This document shows positions 1 through 10,727 of a stretch of 64,000 nucleotides of DNA, piece by piece. The stretch is from assembly GCA_018524725.1 (NCBI GenBank), contig JAEUWP010000061.1, positions 38,764 through 102,763 on the forward strand, in the 5' to 3' direction. A model generated the notes under the pieces. That model ran no database searches, had not been told where the DNA came from, and saw only the letters and a program-made list of their open reading frames with translations. Both the position numbers and the translations under genes were made by a program. Within the stretch, counting starts at the first letter, position 1. Every line of letters starts with the position of its first letter. The DNA comes from Podaxis mareebaensis (Eukaryota > Basidiomycota > Agaricomycetes > Agaricales > Agaricaceae).

Positions 1-1
1 G

Positions 2-1804
2 GACGTCGAGAAGCAGAGGCATATGGAGCTCGGCCAGCTCGCAGATATCTTTAGAGGCGCAAGGAAAGTGGTCGTCTTCTGTCATGTCATCGACTGTGAT
101 CATACAGGCGTTGACTGTCCGTGGGGAAATCGCCTGTTCACTCTCGGCGAGATCTTAAACACCCCCAAGGTCCTTCGCATGACAAGGGTTCAAAAGTCAA
201 AGTCAAGTGACGGGGATGCCAAGCCTGTTAGTGTCATGGTCGCTCTCTCTGGTCAGGAGTTTCGCATGGACATGCAGGCTCGTGCCGCGGAGGTCAAGAT
301 GTGGCATCTATACAACATCATGCAGCACGCCACAAACTCTGGTACTGTCACCTGGCAATCTGCCATCCATTCTCTTGTCGTCGAAGCCGTCCGCCGAGAT
401 GAGGCGGCGGAGTTTCATGCGCATAACTTGCTGGGCAAGGCGCTGAATGGACTTTTGCCTCGACGATCCCAGATCGCCGATCTTCACGGGGTCAGTGGAT
501 GGGCCGATTTGGCATGGTTGTTAGAGTTGAATCAAGGCTACTATAACGCTGCCATGCTTGCTGCGGTATGCAAACTTGCGGATCCCGAGGTTGATGGATA
601 TAGATGGTGGGGGAAACCTATTGCACCCCGAGAAGGGTGTGAACGACTTGAGCCGCTGGCCACAGCAATACCGATACGGTTCCGCGACTATGACGCAAAC
701 ACTTCTACTCCTGTGCTCTGTCTCGTGGGACCGAAATCTGTTGAGCTCGACCATATGTTACAGCGTGACTCTGGAGGTTTGGATTATCATCCCGAGATGA
801 GGAGCCTGAAATGGTGGGGTAATCTGACATCGTGGATCCTCGCTATCATTGGCCTGGCGGTAATGTCTGTCAACCCCACGGTCGGTTTCGTTATGGCCTT
901 CTTTATCTCACATATGTTCTACGCCATTCTTCAACTGCTGGTCGGTACGATCTACATCGAGAAGAACTCGGTTATCGTCATCGAAGACCACAAAGTCCCA
1001 AATCGCGATGCCTATGGTTACATTAAATCCAAGGATCCCAGCTTCTCGCAGGCGGTAGAATGGGGTTCGCGGCAGCTCATTCCGCAGTGGGACGTTCCCC
1101 ATCTGCTCGAACCGAGCGCCCCGGGACAGCCGATTAAACCGTATCCGGTCACTATAGTCGATCTTGGGACAGGCGTGTTTACCAAAGCGCTAGTAACGAG
1201 CCGTCCCAACGATATGGTCGTCCTTGCTGTTCATGGGAGTGGGATCACTACTATACTCATTGACAGGGCCAAGGATTCGCCATCCGCAACGATCTCGGTG
1301 AAAGTGGGCATGGCAAATCTCCCGCCTTTCGTGCTCGCGCACGCGCAGGACTCTGGAAGTGTATATGTCGGAGGCGGCCCTTGTAGGCATAGACCGGACC
1401 CTGTTCCATTCATGAGGAAATTTTGGAGAACAGTGACGGGAGAGGATCCGGGAGAGACGAAGCAGCATTTACCGGCGCCCCTTCTTTCCAGGCTCAACAA
1501 AGGAGCCGACGAGGCACCCTCTGAGAAGGACGAAATGAAAGATATCTCTTCGCAGTCGACTTTTATAGACTTTGAGGAATCCCTCGCCCACACATCTTCC
1601 AGGACTCCGATCCTGCCCAGTCATGATCGCCCATACATAGAGGCCCGTGATAGCTCAGCCGCAAGCATGACCACTCTCTACTCTCATAATGTTTCAGAGA
1701 GCCAGACGGATTTGGGTACTCTCCCGCATGCAGCCCCTCAGTATCACGAGACGGACGCTCGATGGGCACCACTGAGGAGGATCGTAGCAGACAATGGAAG
1801 ATAG
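2..1804 (+). CDS. Unknown membrane protein, 5' end probably outside the window
   Basis: The reading frame is open from the left edge (position 2) to a TAG at 1802-1804; the first in-frame ATG is at 23, giving 593 residues. The 5' part of the gene probably lies outside the window. The N-terminal half is soluble-looking. A hydrophobic stretch at about residues 262-315 (counting from ATG 23) can form one or two membrane segments, starting after the motif KWWGNLTSW. The last ~130 residues are Ser/Thr/Pro-rich and look disordered. The CPWGNRLFTLGEIL segment vaguely recalls fungal HET-type proteins, but I cannot assign a family. No intron is needed within the visible part. The PLC gene begins 207 bp downstream on the same strand. 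Confidence 0.65.
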   Translation, partial: DVEKQRHMELGQLADIFRGARKVVVFCHVIDCDHTGVDCPWGNRLFTLGEILNTPKVLRMTRVQKSKSSDGDAKPVSVMVALSGQEFRMDMQARAAEVKMWHLYNIMQHATNSGTVTWQSAIHSLVVEAVRRDEAAEFHAHNLLGKALNGLLPRRSQIADLHGVSGWADLAWLLELNQGYYNAAMLAAVCKLADPEVDGYRWWGKPIAPREGCERLEPLATAIPIRFRDYDANTSTPVLCLVGPKSVELDHMLQRDSGGLDYHPEMRSLKWWGNLTSWILAIIGLAVMSVNPTVGFVMAFFISHMFYAILQLLVGTIYIEKNSVIVIEDHKVPNRDAYGYIKSKDPSFSQAVEWGSRQLIPQWDVPHLLEPSAPGQPIKPYPVTIVDLGTGVFTKALVTSRPNDMVVLAVHGSGITTILIDRAKDSPSATISVKVGMANLPPFVLAHAQDSGSVYVGGGPCRHRPDPVPFMRKFWRTVTGEDPGETKQHLPAPLLSRLNKGADEAPSEKDEMKDISSQSTFIDFEESLAHTSSRTPILPSHDRPYIEARDSSAASMTTLYSHNVSESQTDLGTLPHAAPQYHETDARWAPLRRIVADNGR

Positions 1805-2011
1805 GTCGGGGTGTGCATATTGTTGTTATCACGTATGCTACCTGTAAGTATTGTACTTAGATTACTTAGAAGAATCTGTGGTGCGCTGATATGAATTAAT
1901 ATATCGCGGTCACGTGGTTGGGAAGTGACGGCAGGCAACAGGTTACAGGGGCTAGGCTAGAAATGACGACAGGGACCAATATACTCTATAACTCTGACTC
2001 TACCTCGTCCC

Positions 2012-5000
2012 ATGCCTTCCATCCATAAAGCCAAAGACATGGCTTCAGAGAAAGCCAAACGTCTCTCCGCTAGAATTCCCATCGCATCGCTCTCATCAGC
2101 ACCTCCGCCATCGTCTGAACAATCTGGGCACGCGCCACCACCGCACACCGCTGCGGATGGAACTGATTTGTCCATACCAGAGCCCTTGCAGAAGGGCACG
2201 GAGATGATTAAAATTTCAGAAAAAAAGCAGAGGAGAGTCGTATTCAGACTCGATCCCGACGAGGGACAGATTCTGTATAAATCGAGGAAGGGCGGTATCG
2301 GTGAGTGGCACACCCTCTCGCCCCTCTTCTTTTTGTGCTGACCGCCTCCAAGTTCCGATCGAATCTATCAAAGAAATTCGAACAGGCGTAAATACGTCAT
2401 ATTACCGCGTCCAGTTTTCTGCACCGGAAGACTGGGAATCTCGCTGGTTGACTGTCATCTATATCGTTGATGGGACGTATAAAACACTCCATATGGTCGC
2501 TGATACTCGCGACGTGTTCAAACTTTGGGAGGTCGCCCTAAGGAAGCTGCACGCGATCAGACAAGGATTGATGACGGGACTCGGTAATGTCGATTTAAGG
2601 CAAACAGTCTGGGAGAGACAATATTGGAAAGGAGCGGATGAGGAGGGGGACCACAAGCTGGACTTTGATGACGTGGAGAGGCTCTGCAAGAGGCTGAACA
2701 TCAATTTAACAAAGCCCCAGCTAGAAAAGATATTCCAGGTGAGTTGTCGGTTTCTAGCCCTTCCTGAACCAACCAGCTGACAACCAAAAACATAGAAAGC
2801 CGACTCCCAAAGGCGCGGATATCTAGATTTTCAAGATTTTCAAACCCTCATTAGGGATCTCAAATATCGTCCCGAACTGAACATGATATATGGGAGGATA
2901 GGGACCGCAACCGAGGGCAGAAAGCTCGACTTCGTGGCATTCAAGAAATTCATGACGGAAACCCAAAAGGTTCGTCTCTCTCTGGCGAGAATCTTGATAG
3001 TTTTTGAAGTACTACTCAGACATCTCTGCCGGATGAGAAACTCAAGTCTATCTTCATGACGTATACTCAATCGGAGAAATTCTCAGACGATATTTCCATG
3101 TCGCTCACTCAATTCTCCTCTTTCTTGCTTTCACCAGACAATGCCGCCTTCTCCGAGCTTGGAATGCCTATTTGGCAAGATATGAGCCGGCCCTTGTCCG
3201 ACTACTATATATCTTCGTCACACAACACTTATCTCGTCGGTCATCAATTAGTTGGCGTCAGCACGATCGAAGGCTATATTCGGGCGTTGCTCCACAGCTG
3301 CCGTAGCGTCGAGTGTATGTGTCCTTTTCCTTTTCACTCTTCTTCTCTCATCGGCTAAACAGTGGACATATACGACGGTGATGACGAACCAATGATATAC
3401 CATGGTAAAACGTTCACCTCCAAGGTCTCTCTTCGGGACATCTGTCACGCTATCTCGAAGTATGCTTTCGTCACGTCTCCCTACCCTCTTTTAATATCTG
3501 CCGAAGTACATTGCGGACTCCGTCAACAAGAAAAGATGGTGGACATTATGACAGAGATCTTCGGTGATACCCTCGTACAGGCTCCAGTAGAGAATCGGCC
3601 GAAGTTGGAAAAGCTCCCTAGCCCCGAAGAACTCAGAGGCAAAATCCTGCTAAAGGCGCGTCACAGCTGTTCCTGCTAAATGCCCGAGCCCTAAAACATC
3701 TACCCTCCAGGCCAAGAATCAGTATGTCGTCGCACAACTCGCAGAGATCAAAGCGCAGCGCGAACAGGCCCATCAGGAGCGCCTCTCCTCAATCCTCGAC
3801 TTCACGTCCTCCTCCGATTCATCAGACACGGAAAACAATGGCGGCAATGGTGGTCTGCGTCAAGGACTCAAGTCCAAGTGGCGCAAGTTCCGTGGTAAGA
3901 CGTCCTCCCCAGGTACCAGCCCACCCAACAACTCTAGCTCGGCCTCCCTCGAAAAGACCAAATCCAAGATGTCCTTCCGCCTCATCTCGCTTCTCGTTTA
4001 CACTGTCGGTGTCAAATGCCACGGTGTAGGGCCTCAAGCTGGCATTGAATACCAGCCCGAGCACATATTCTCGTTATCCGAGAATGCTGTCAACCGGCTG
4101 ATGAAAGCCAGTGGGGTGTTGCGGGAGCTAATTATGCACACGCAGAAGAATCTCGTGAGGATTTATCCAAAGGGAACGAGGGTTAACTCGACGAATTATG
4201 AGCCGCATCGATACTGGGCTGCTGGCGCTCAGGTTGTAGCGATCAATTGGCAAACATTTGGTAAGTGCTCAATGCGGTTGTTGGAGATTGAGAGGGGTAT
4301 GGTTAACGTAAAGTAGATTTGGGGTATACGATCAACCAAGCGATGTTCCAGCGGAATGGGAGGTGTGGGTATGTACTCAAGCCACTTGCGTTGAGGTCGG
4401 AAGGGGCGGAACTATTGAATAAGCACACGCGACACTTCTTCGACGTTACAGTGAGTTCACCGCTTTTCTATGAAATGCATTACTAACATGAATTCCTCAG
4501 ATTATATCCGCTCAGCAGCTCCCTCGTCCCCGTGACAGCTCCGGCCAAGAAATCATTGGGAACTCCATCGTTGACCCCTACGTTGAAGTGACACTCCACA
4601 TTCCGGACTGGACGACCTCGCCATTCCTTCCCTCCTCTCAGCCGTACAAGTACAAACCAGCGACGGATGCTAACCGCTCGTCTCTCTCAGCCTCTGGTGC
4701 CTCCACCACCTCCGCCGCCAGACGCGTGTCGCTCGAAACCCGCGTTATCAAGAACAACGGGTTCAACCCAGTATGGCAAGAGAAGCTTTCAATCCCATTT
4801 GACTGCGTTGGTGGTCCGGAGGGTGGCATGCGTAATTTGATTTTTGTGGAGTTTGCGGTTAGGCAGGAAGGAAATAGTGACGACGACGAACCGATTGCGA
4901 TTTATTGTGCGCCATTGGGGACTGTCGAGTTTGGTACGTTATTTTTCAAAAGCTGGGCTTTTGAGTCCTGACGAATGACATTCAGGTTACCGCCATTTGC

Positions 5001-5077
5001 CATTGTATGATATGCAACTCTCGCAACATATGTTTTCGACGTTGTTCGTACAAATGGCGATACGTGACGTCGAGTGA
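2012..5077 (+). CDS. Phosphoinositide-specific phospholipase C (delta-type architecture), copy 1
   Basis: Hydrolyses PIP2 to IP3 and diacylglycerol at the plasma membrane. Nine exons: 2012-2300, 2353-2738, 2796-2969, 3020-3314, 3363-3655, 3711-4260, 4317-4450, 4501-4933, 4986-5077; 881 residues. Order: disordered N-terminus, PH domain (~62-190), EF-hand-like region (~200-345), X box, linker, Y box (from ~566), C2 domain (from ~708). Catalytic signatures are visible: SSHNTY (His ~351), ELDIYDG (~381-387) and a second His in AEVHC (~431). The usual Asn before that His (ENHC) is Val here. C2 shows VDPYVEV and NNGFNPVW. Exon 2 has the same length (386 nt) and phase as exon 2 of the copy at 19965-24303. 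Intron 5 (3656-3710) appears to be GC-AG. A consensus branch point TACTAAC lies in intron 7. No start codon competes in frame upstream. Confidence 0.93.
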
Positions 5078-6098
5078 GGGGTTGCAGGAGGATAGCGGAC
5101 CATGTGCATTACATTCTTACGGCATTATCGAACTACAATTTTACCTATGTAGCGTCCGCGCGCTAACTCAAAGTCAAGCAAGCCCTAAAGCCACATCTCG
5201 TCCACAGACTATCCATAAGTGGAGACATTTTTCAAAGCTTACGCCAAGCAAGTCAAATACAGATGGTTGTGGCCCACGCCCTAACGAGCTCCGAGAACAA
5301 TTCAGTTTGCACAAATCGCCCATCTCATGCTGGACTTCTATCGTCTTCTATAGAAAACACTCTCGATCGTCCCTGCCAGTCACTTCAACGTGGCATACTA
5401 TCTTCAATCCATCGAATGAGGTCTACCTTTTTCGGTGGAGTGGACCTCCCGGCATTCAATATATATGGGCGATTGAAGCCGAGCGAGCGTAACACTGAAT
5501 TGACGCGAAATGAAATAGACGGCGATCCAGAGGAGAGCGCGATCGATACCCGCGAAACATTCCACAATTTCCAGGGGAACTTCCAGTGTTCACAGATTGC
5601 GTCCCCGCACCGCATGAAAGATGTTCGTTATACGTGGGTTGCGGGGGCGAACCCTACGTCCTCAATGTGAATGCGGGTTGGGGCAAGAACCCCGTTTCAG
5701 ATTCATGCCCCAAAACTCAAATCAGTTAGCGAATCGAGGAGAGATAGCCGAATTTGAGTTGCGACTTGAGACTACTTCGTGGAAGGTTCAGGAACGCTTT
5801 ATCCTAGGATTTCTCATTTCTATCCATATTACTGAGACCTGCCCCTCACATTCTGAGACATACGTACTCTCAGTTTCTTGTATCGCCCGTACGTCGCAAT
5901 CAGGTGCAACACCCATAACCGCACTAGATGTACTGTTCTTCGCATCCCCTTGAGCGCGTAATAAGGTTGGACAATGGAAGATTGGGAGCCTTAGGTCATC
6001 GTCCAGCCGTACCGCACTTCGAAGAGCCTCTTGACATCTCGAGTCATGGTTGAGGAATATTGAATTATCCCTTACGGTATCCTTCGCTGACTTTGAAC
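5078..6098 (+). other. Intergenic, no gene recognised
   Basis: Open frames of up to about 160 codons occur here (for example 5007-5492 and 5263-5670), but they lack a recognisable motif, overlap each other on both strands and partly overlap the last PLC exon. I see no supportable gene; the stretch holds the 3' region of the PLC gene and the approach to the MITE at 6103. Confidence 0.5.
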
Positions 6099-6102
6099 TA
6101 TA

Positions 6103-6614
6103 CACTGGGCTGGTGAGTCAATAAGGAACCTGTCTTATTGAGTAATTATGTAATACTTATCTTGAATATGAACTGGGTAAGCTAGCTGGGCTATCAAAAG
6201 GTTATTGTGAAGAACCATTTGATATGCCATATGGAATATTGTGAGGCAAATTTGGAAATATTGGAAGGAATTTTGTAAAATACTTATAAAATCAGTTTAA
6301 AATACTCCATGTGGGTTATCAAAACATTTTTGAATATCTTTCATCTGGAAACAGACTTATCATGTCATAATTGAAAATAAGTTTCAATAATGTAATGATA
6401 ATCCTTTTGGGTTAGGGAAAACAGATTCTGTAAGTATTTTACAAAATTTTATTTGATATCTCCAGAATTAACTCATGGTCTTACATATGGTTTATCAAAT
6501 CATCTCTTATGATAACCTTTTAATAATACAGTGAGGTTATCATGTTCATGTTCATGTTATTGATTAGATAATTATTCAATAAGACAGCTGCCTTATTGAC
6601 TCACCAGCCCAGTG
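6103..6614. mobile_element. MITE (Tc1/mariner-like, TA target duplication), 512 bp
   Basis: The ends are inverted repeats beginning CACTGGGCTGGTGAGTCAAT and running about 48 bp with few mismatches. Both ends are bordered by TA (TATA at 6099-6102 and 6615-6618). Less exact inverted similarity continues inward for at least another ~60 bp: the ATATCAAATGG / AATAACCTTTT blocks of the left arm reappear inverted in the right arm, so most of the element can fold back on itself. The interior is AT-rich, unlike the surrounding DNA, and has no coding capacity. This fits a non-autonomous DNA transposon mobilised by a TA-targeting (mariner-type) transposase encoded elsewhere. Confidence 0.9.
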
Positions 6615-6616
6615 TA

Positions 6617-7886
6617 TATAGTTTGTTTGGCAACTCTTCCTTTGGAGCCTGGAACAGAGGGGTGTACATGGGAGCTTTATGTCACGCGAACGTGCAAAAT
6701 GTTAATGGGGTTGTGGCGCTTGTGCCTCATACCGTGTGGTTCCTCGGAGTAGCGGATTAGCCTCGATGGTTTGCAAGGGAGGAGACCGGCTTGAGGTGGT
6801 TAGTCTGAGACCTCCAGACTCGAGCTGCTGGCGCTTGAGCTTGGGTAATCCTCGCCAGCATAAAGATCCTCAAGCGGCTTGATGGCTGGGCCGAACACTG
6901 CGGAGCCTCCTTCTCCCCGCAGTGGTCCTCCATCGTGTTCTTGTAGTCGAAGAGATGGAATCTGGGGTGACATCAAGCCTTGTATGCGTTTGTGAACTCA
7001 TCAGTGATGCTTTGTTGCACAACCGGCAGCTTGATATTATCATCTTGACGTTCAAGAAGCGAGACCGTCACTCCTCATGTCTCCATTGCGCCTGTGGTGC
7101 TGCCTGATCCAGAGCATAGGATATTCCTCCATAGCTCTTCACAGTGATGTTTGCCCATTCCTGTGCATCTTATTTGGGTACTGTCCCACCCTCCTCCGTT
7201 TGTTTGATTCCCTACCAGATCTGTCCAAGGCCTCATCCTTCCTCCCACTAAATTTCGGGTTCAGCGCACATGGTTAATCACTTTGAATACCTGATTGGAA
7301 CAGCAGCCTCGAGGAGCTCATTAATGTACTCAATACACTCCTTCCTGACTTATGGTAGCTTCATGAGCTATGATAACCTGTACACCTTGCGGCAACCCAT
7401 CAGTTGCGTAATCGAGATAACGGTTAAGAAGTCAAGTTACCCCAAAAAGGTATTGGTTCTCCCAAGTTGCTTTGGCAGAATTCGTGTCGTGGAATAAAGT
7501 CTAGCGTCGACAATGGGGAGCTCTTCTTTGTCTGGAGTGCTTGATTCGTCGCCACAGTCCGTTCTCTATCCACTTTTATGATAATGTTCTGGTGTAAATG
7601 CGACCTTAAATGACAGCCTCGTGGCAGAAGCGGCTAGCTTCGCACTGCTGGGTGTTTATATATTCATGCAGCAAAAGTACACTCCAATTTCCTCTTGCCA
7701 GGCCCAAGTCTCTCCTTATTATCTTGTTCTCTCCCGTTTTGCCCCGGATCCGCGAGCATCCACCATCAACCGTAAAGAGAAACCTCTCCAAAGCACCGGT
7801 GTACTATGGACGTCCCATTTTGCTACCATGCTAGTGGGGGCGGCATCGTTGGAAGTAATTTCTGGCACAACCAAGCTGAGGAATCC
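6617..7886. other. Intergenic, promoter side of the Zn2Cys6 gene
   Basis: Only short uninformative frames on both strands. The last few hundred bases presumably hold the promoter of the downstream regulator. The long open frame of that gene extends back to 7621, but the residues before 7887 do not look like its real start. Confidence 0.4.
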
Positions 7887-9170
7887 ATGTACCTCCCACC
7901 CGTTCAGACTGAGGATCATCAGGTATAGCGTTCCTTTCCCCGAGATCGCCACTTCGCTGGAATTGATTTTCGTCTTCCAGAGCACCTTTGACCGGGGCGG
8001 TGTCACTTACAGTTACGATGCAACCGGGGAGCATTACGGTTGTACGGATGTCGCTAGCTTCGATGGCATGAGCCAAAATGCCTATTTTCCTACCTCTCAA
8101 AACTCACCAAGACTGTGGGCTGAGGGTGGAGACGCTGGCGACATTCATCAACACCCGGAACAGGCGGATCTACAGTCGCAAACCTGTGGTAGTGGTCAAT
8201 CTTATGTAGTGAGTGTCTTGTTCAACGGGCATATGATATCGCAGCTAATGGTTCGGTTACGGGATGATTATCTCCTTGGACAGATTTCTGGAACCATATC
8301 TACAATACAAGGCTCAAGTCACTATGACTTGACCCGGTCACCATCTGTCCTAGAAGCACCAGAAGCTTGCGCTTTGACTCTTACTTCCGAGGAGCCGTAC
8401 CAGGATCCCGTGATACCAGTTTCCCATCATTCTACATCTGACGTTGAGCCGATGACTGTCATACCACGTTCATCAACTCCCTCGTTGATGCCATATACCT
8501 CTCTCTCGCCATGCCAGTATTCGACCTACTCGGAACTGTCGGCTAATCTCGCCTATATGGCAGCTCTTTCAGCACAACACGACGCGAGCCAATCCAAAGG
8601 GAAACGATCAATCGGGATTGAACGACGGAGGAAGGAAAAGATGGCGACCAAGGCGAAAGAGAAACTTTACAAGAGGGTCCTCGAAATTCCTGATGCCATC
8701 ACAGGTACCCTGGTCTCTACAGTTGAGTGGTCTGGCAAGCAACCAGCGACGGAAGGGAAAGGCATTCGATCAAGCGGAGAGAAGGACGAAGAAACCTCTC
8801 GAGTTCGTGCGCCAATTCCCCTCCGCGCTGGAGCGAAGCCGAGTACGGCCAGCAAATCTCTGCCCCCAAAGCAGATCCCGCCTCCGTGCGTCATCAACGG
8901 AGGCGGAGGCACCAGTTCTAGTGGAACTATGCCTGGTAGGAAGCTTGGTCTAGCCTGCCTGTTTTGCCGCGAACGCAAGATTGCCTGCGGTCGACCGTCC
9001 GAGTCGAATCCAGATCAAACCTGCAAGTGAGTGGCTGCGTCTGGTTGCTAGTGCGTGTTGCTGACGTTGTCGCTAGTCAATGTGCACGGCGTCTCTTCAA
9101 ATGTGAATACCCGACGGAGTCTCGTCGTGGACAGCATAAACGGCCAAAAAACAAGCCCGACGTCACATAG
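7887..9170 (+). CDS. Zn2Cys6 transcription factor with C-terminal zinc cluster
   Basis: Probable nuclear DNA-binding regulator. The zinc cluster lies at the extreme C-terminus and reads CLFC-RERKIAC-(11)-CNQC-ARRLFKC, i.e. C-X2-C-X6-C-X11-C-X2-C-X6-C, followed by a basic tail (SRRGQHKRPKNK). It is completed only after removing the intron 9027-9076. For the start I favour ATG 7887: it encodes MYLPPVQTEDHQ, and a 58-bp GT-AG intron (7923-7980) then joins it in frame to the long exon 7981-9026. The long frame also continues upstream to 7621 without an ATG until 7828, so the alternative start is 7828 with no first intron. The middle is Ser/Pro-rich and disordered, with a basic stretch (IERRRKEK) near the centre. 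No second family domain is visible. A possible 36-bp in-frame intron at ~8209-8245 is not required. Confidence 0.85.
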
Positions 9171-9947
9171 GTTTTGACCAGTCGGAAAGAGATGGTGTAG
9201 CAAAGTAAAGGGATAACTAATCCGCCTTGCAATCTTTGAGATATTGTGTCGACCTGATTTCTTGTTGTGTCAAATTCCAATTCAATGTGTCGACGATGTT
9301 GCTCGTCCGTGTTTCTTGTGTTGACCAGCCTGCCCGGGCCGGTGATACTATAGGTAGCCGCCTCCATCTCGCCATCTCGGATTCTTCCTGGTGTGTACCA
9401 AGTATTTGCACGTATTTGAGAGTATTTGGCTAAGGGCAGTGCTTGTTGTCCCGAGCTCCACTCTTTCCGCCAGCTCTCCGGCGATGTCGTTGCCTGGCCT
9501 CGGCATACCTACCTGACTGCCTTTCTTATTCCAACGATCAAAGCTCCGATGCCTGAGCAGTGTCTGGTGTAACTAAATTAAAGAAATCCCCAGCCGGTGC
9601 TGGCGTAACGGTATTGCTTCAGTTGTTGATCTCATTCACCGCAAGGGACATGAGTCACTGCTAACAGGGTCTTTCACAAGCATGTCAATCTAATACATGA
9701 TGACAACGGAGTGTTACTAATAGTGCTAATATGATTCATTGCATCAGTTCTCGCACTATGACTCGGAGCTGGATCTTGTGTATATAAACTAATGCCACGG
9801 TCTGAGTAGGTCCAAGCTACAAGCTCCAACGTAACACAAGCGATACTAGGGACCTGAGTCCCCCACCATCCGTAACTTATTTCTAACTTACCTACACCCA
9901 ACACTACACACCTTTCGAGCGTACACCCTAGTACTTCTTAATCTACA
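9171..9947. other. Intergenic; promoter of the gene at 9948
   Basis: No gene seen. A TATA-like string (GTGTATATAAAC) lies near 9777-9788, about 160 bp before the next start codon, followed by a CT/AC-rich leader. Confidence 0.4.
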
Positions 9948-10554
9948 ATGACTCGCCCAGAGAAGATCTCAAAACGCAAGGCATTCAACAAAGTATGTCC
10001 GAAATGTTTATTGACCAAGTCTTCAGACTGTTGATGCGAACCCCCTTTCGTAGGCTATTCGAGCACGCGCTGCTCAGGAACAAACCACTTTCGCATCGGT
10101 CCTCACACGGACACTAAATGTCCAAGGAACGCGCTCTTACCGTTCTATGCTGAACCTACCCACTCATCCGGATCGCCCTGCACGGCGCAATATGATTGAT
10201 GACCAATTCGACGATGCCCAAAGCCACACCATCTACGACCCCGAACACGAAGTTTACGACGGTGACGGAGTCGAGCAGGAGAAGAAGACGATGATGATTG
10301 ATTTGATGGCTATCGCGAAGCCTGCCAAAGTTAAAGGTGCGGCTTCCTCAGTTACACGGCAAGGCTCTTCGCCTGAAATCTTGTCTTCACGAAAAGGCGT
10401 TGCAAGGGAGTTTGAGGTCGTAAAGAGGGTCAAGGACGTCATCGTGCTGGAAGACCAAGATACGGACGTTGACTTTGATGAGTGGGAGACAATCAATTAT
10501 GCTGAAGGAAACACAGAGAAGCGCACATACTCTGCGGCGCTCAGGGGGAGGTAG
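9948..10554 (+). CDS. Small hypothetical protein, 181 aa
   Basis: Two exons: 9948-9992 (MTRPEKISKRKAFNK) and 10054-10554, separated by a 61-bp intron with GTATGT donor and TCGTAG acceptor. The start has a leader ending ...ATCTACAATG and a TATA-like element upstream. The protein is hydrophilic: a basic N-terminus, a central stretch rich in Asp/Glu/Lys, and an acidic patch (DQDTDVDFDEWE) near the end. No signal peptide, membrane segment or known domain is seen, and I do not recognise the family. The splice structure and uninterrupted frame make it a credible gene. It converges on the G-domain gene at 10728-12600. Confidence 0.65.
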
Positions 10555-10727
10555 TGCAGGAGATATTGGAGAGAAGTTGGCTTTTCGGGCGGCTGTTTGA
10601 GATGTCTCCATATTCGTATTCAACGCTTATAAATTATGAATATCAAGATTTTCTCCATATCAGCCTCTTGTTGACATTTAAGAATGAGATATGTCCTTCT
10701 ATTAACATTGTAACAATAATCCATCAG

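Noticed and set aside
5007..5670. Overlapping 161- and 135-codon frames after PLC copy 1
   Set aside because: They overlap the last PLC exon and each other, have no motif and no splice support.
7621..7886. Upstream extension of the Zn2Cys6 frame
   Set aside because: No ATG before 7828. A short first exon at 7887 with an in-frame 58-bp intron gives a more typical N-terminus.
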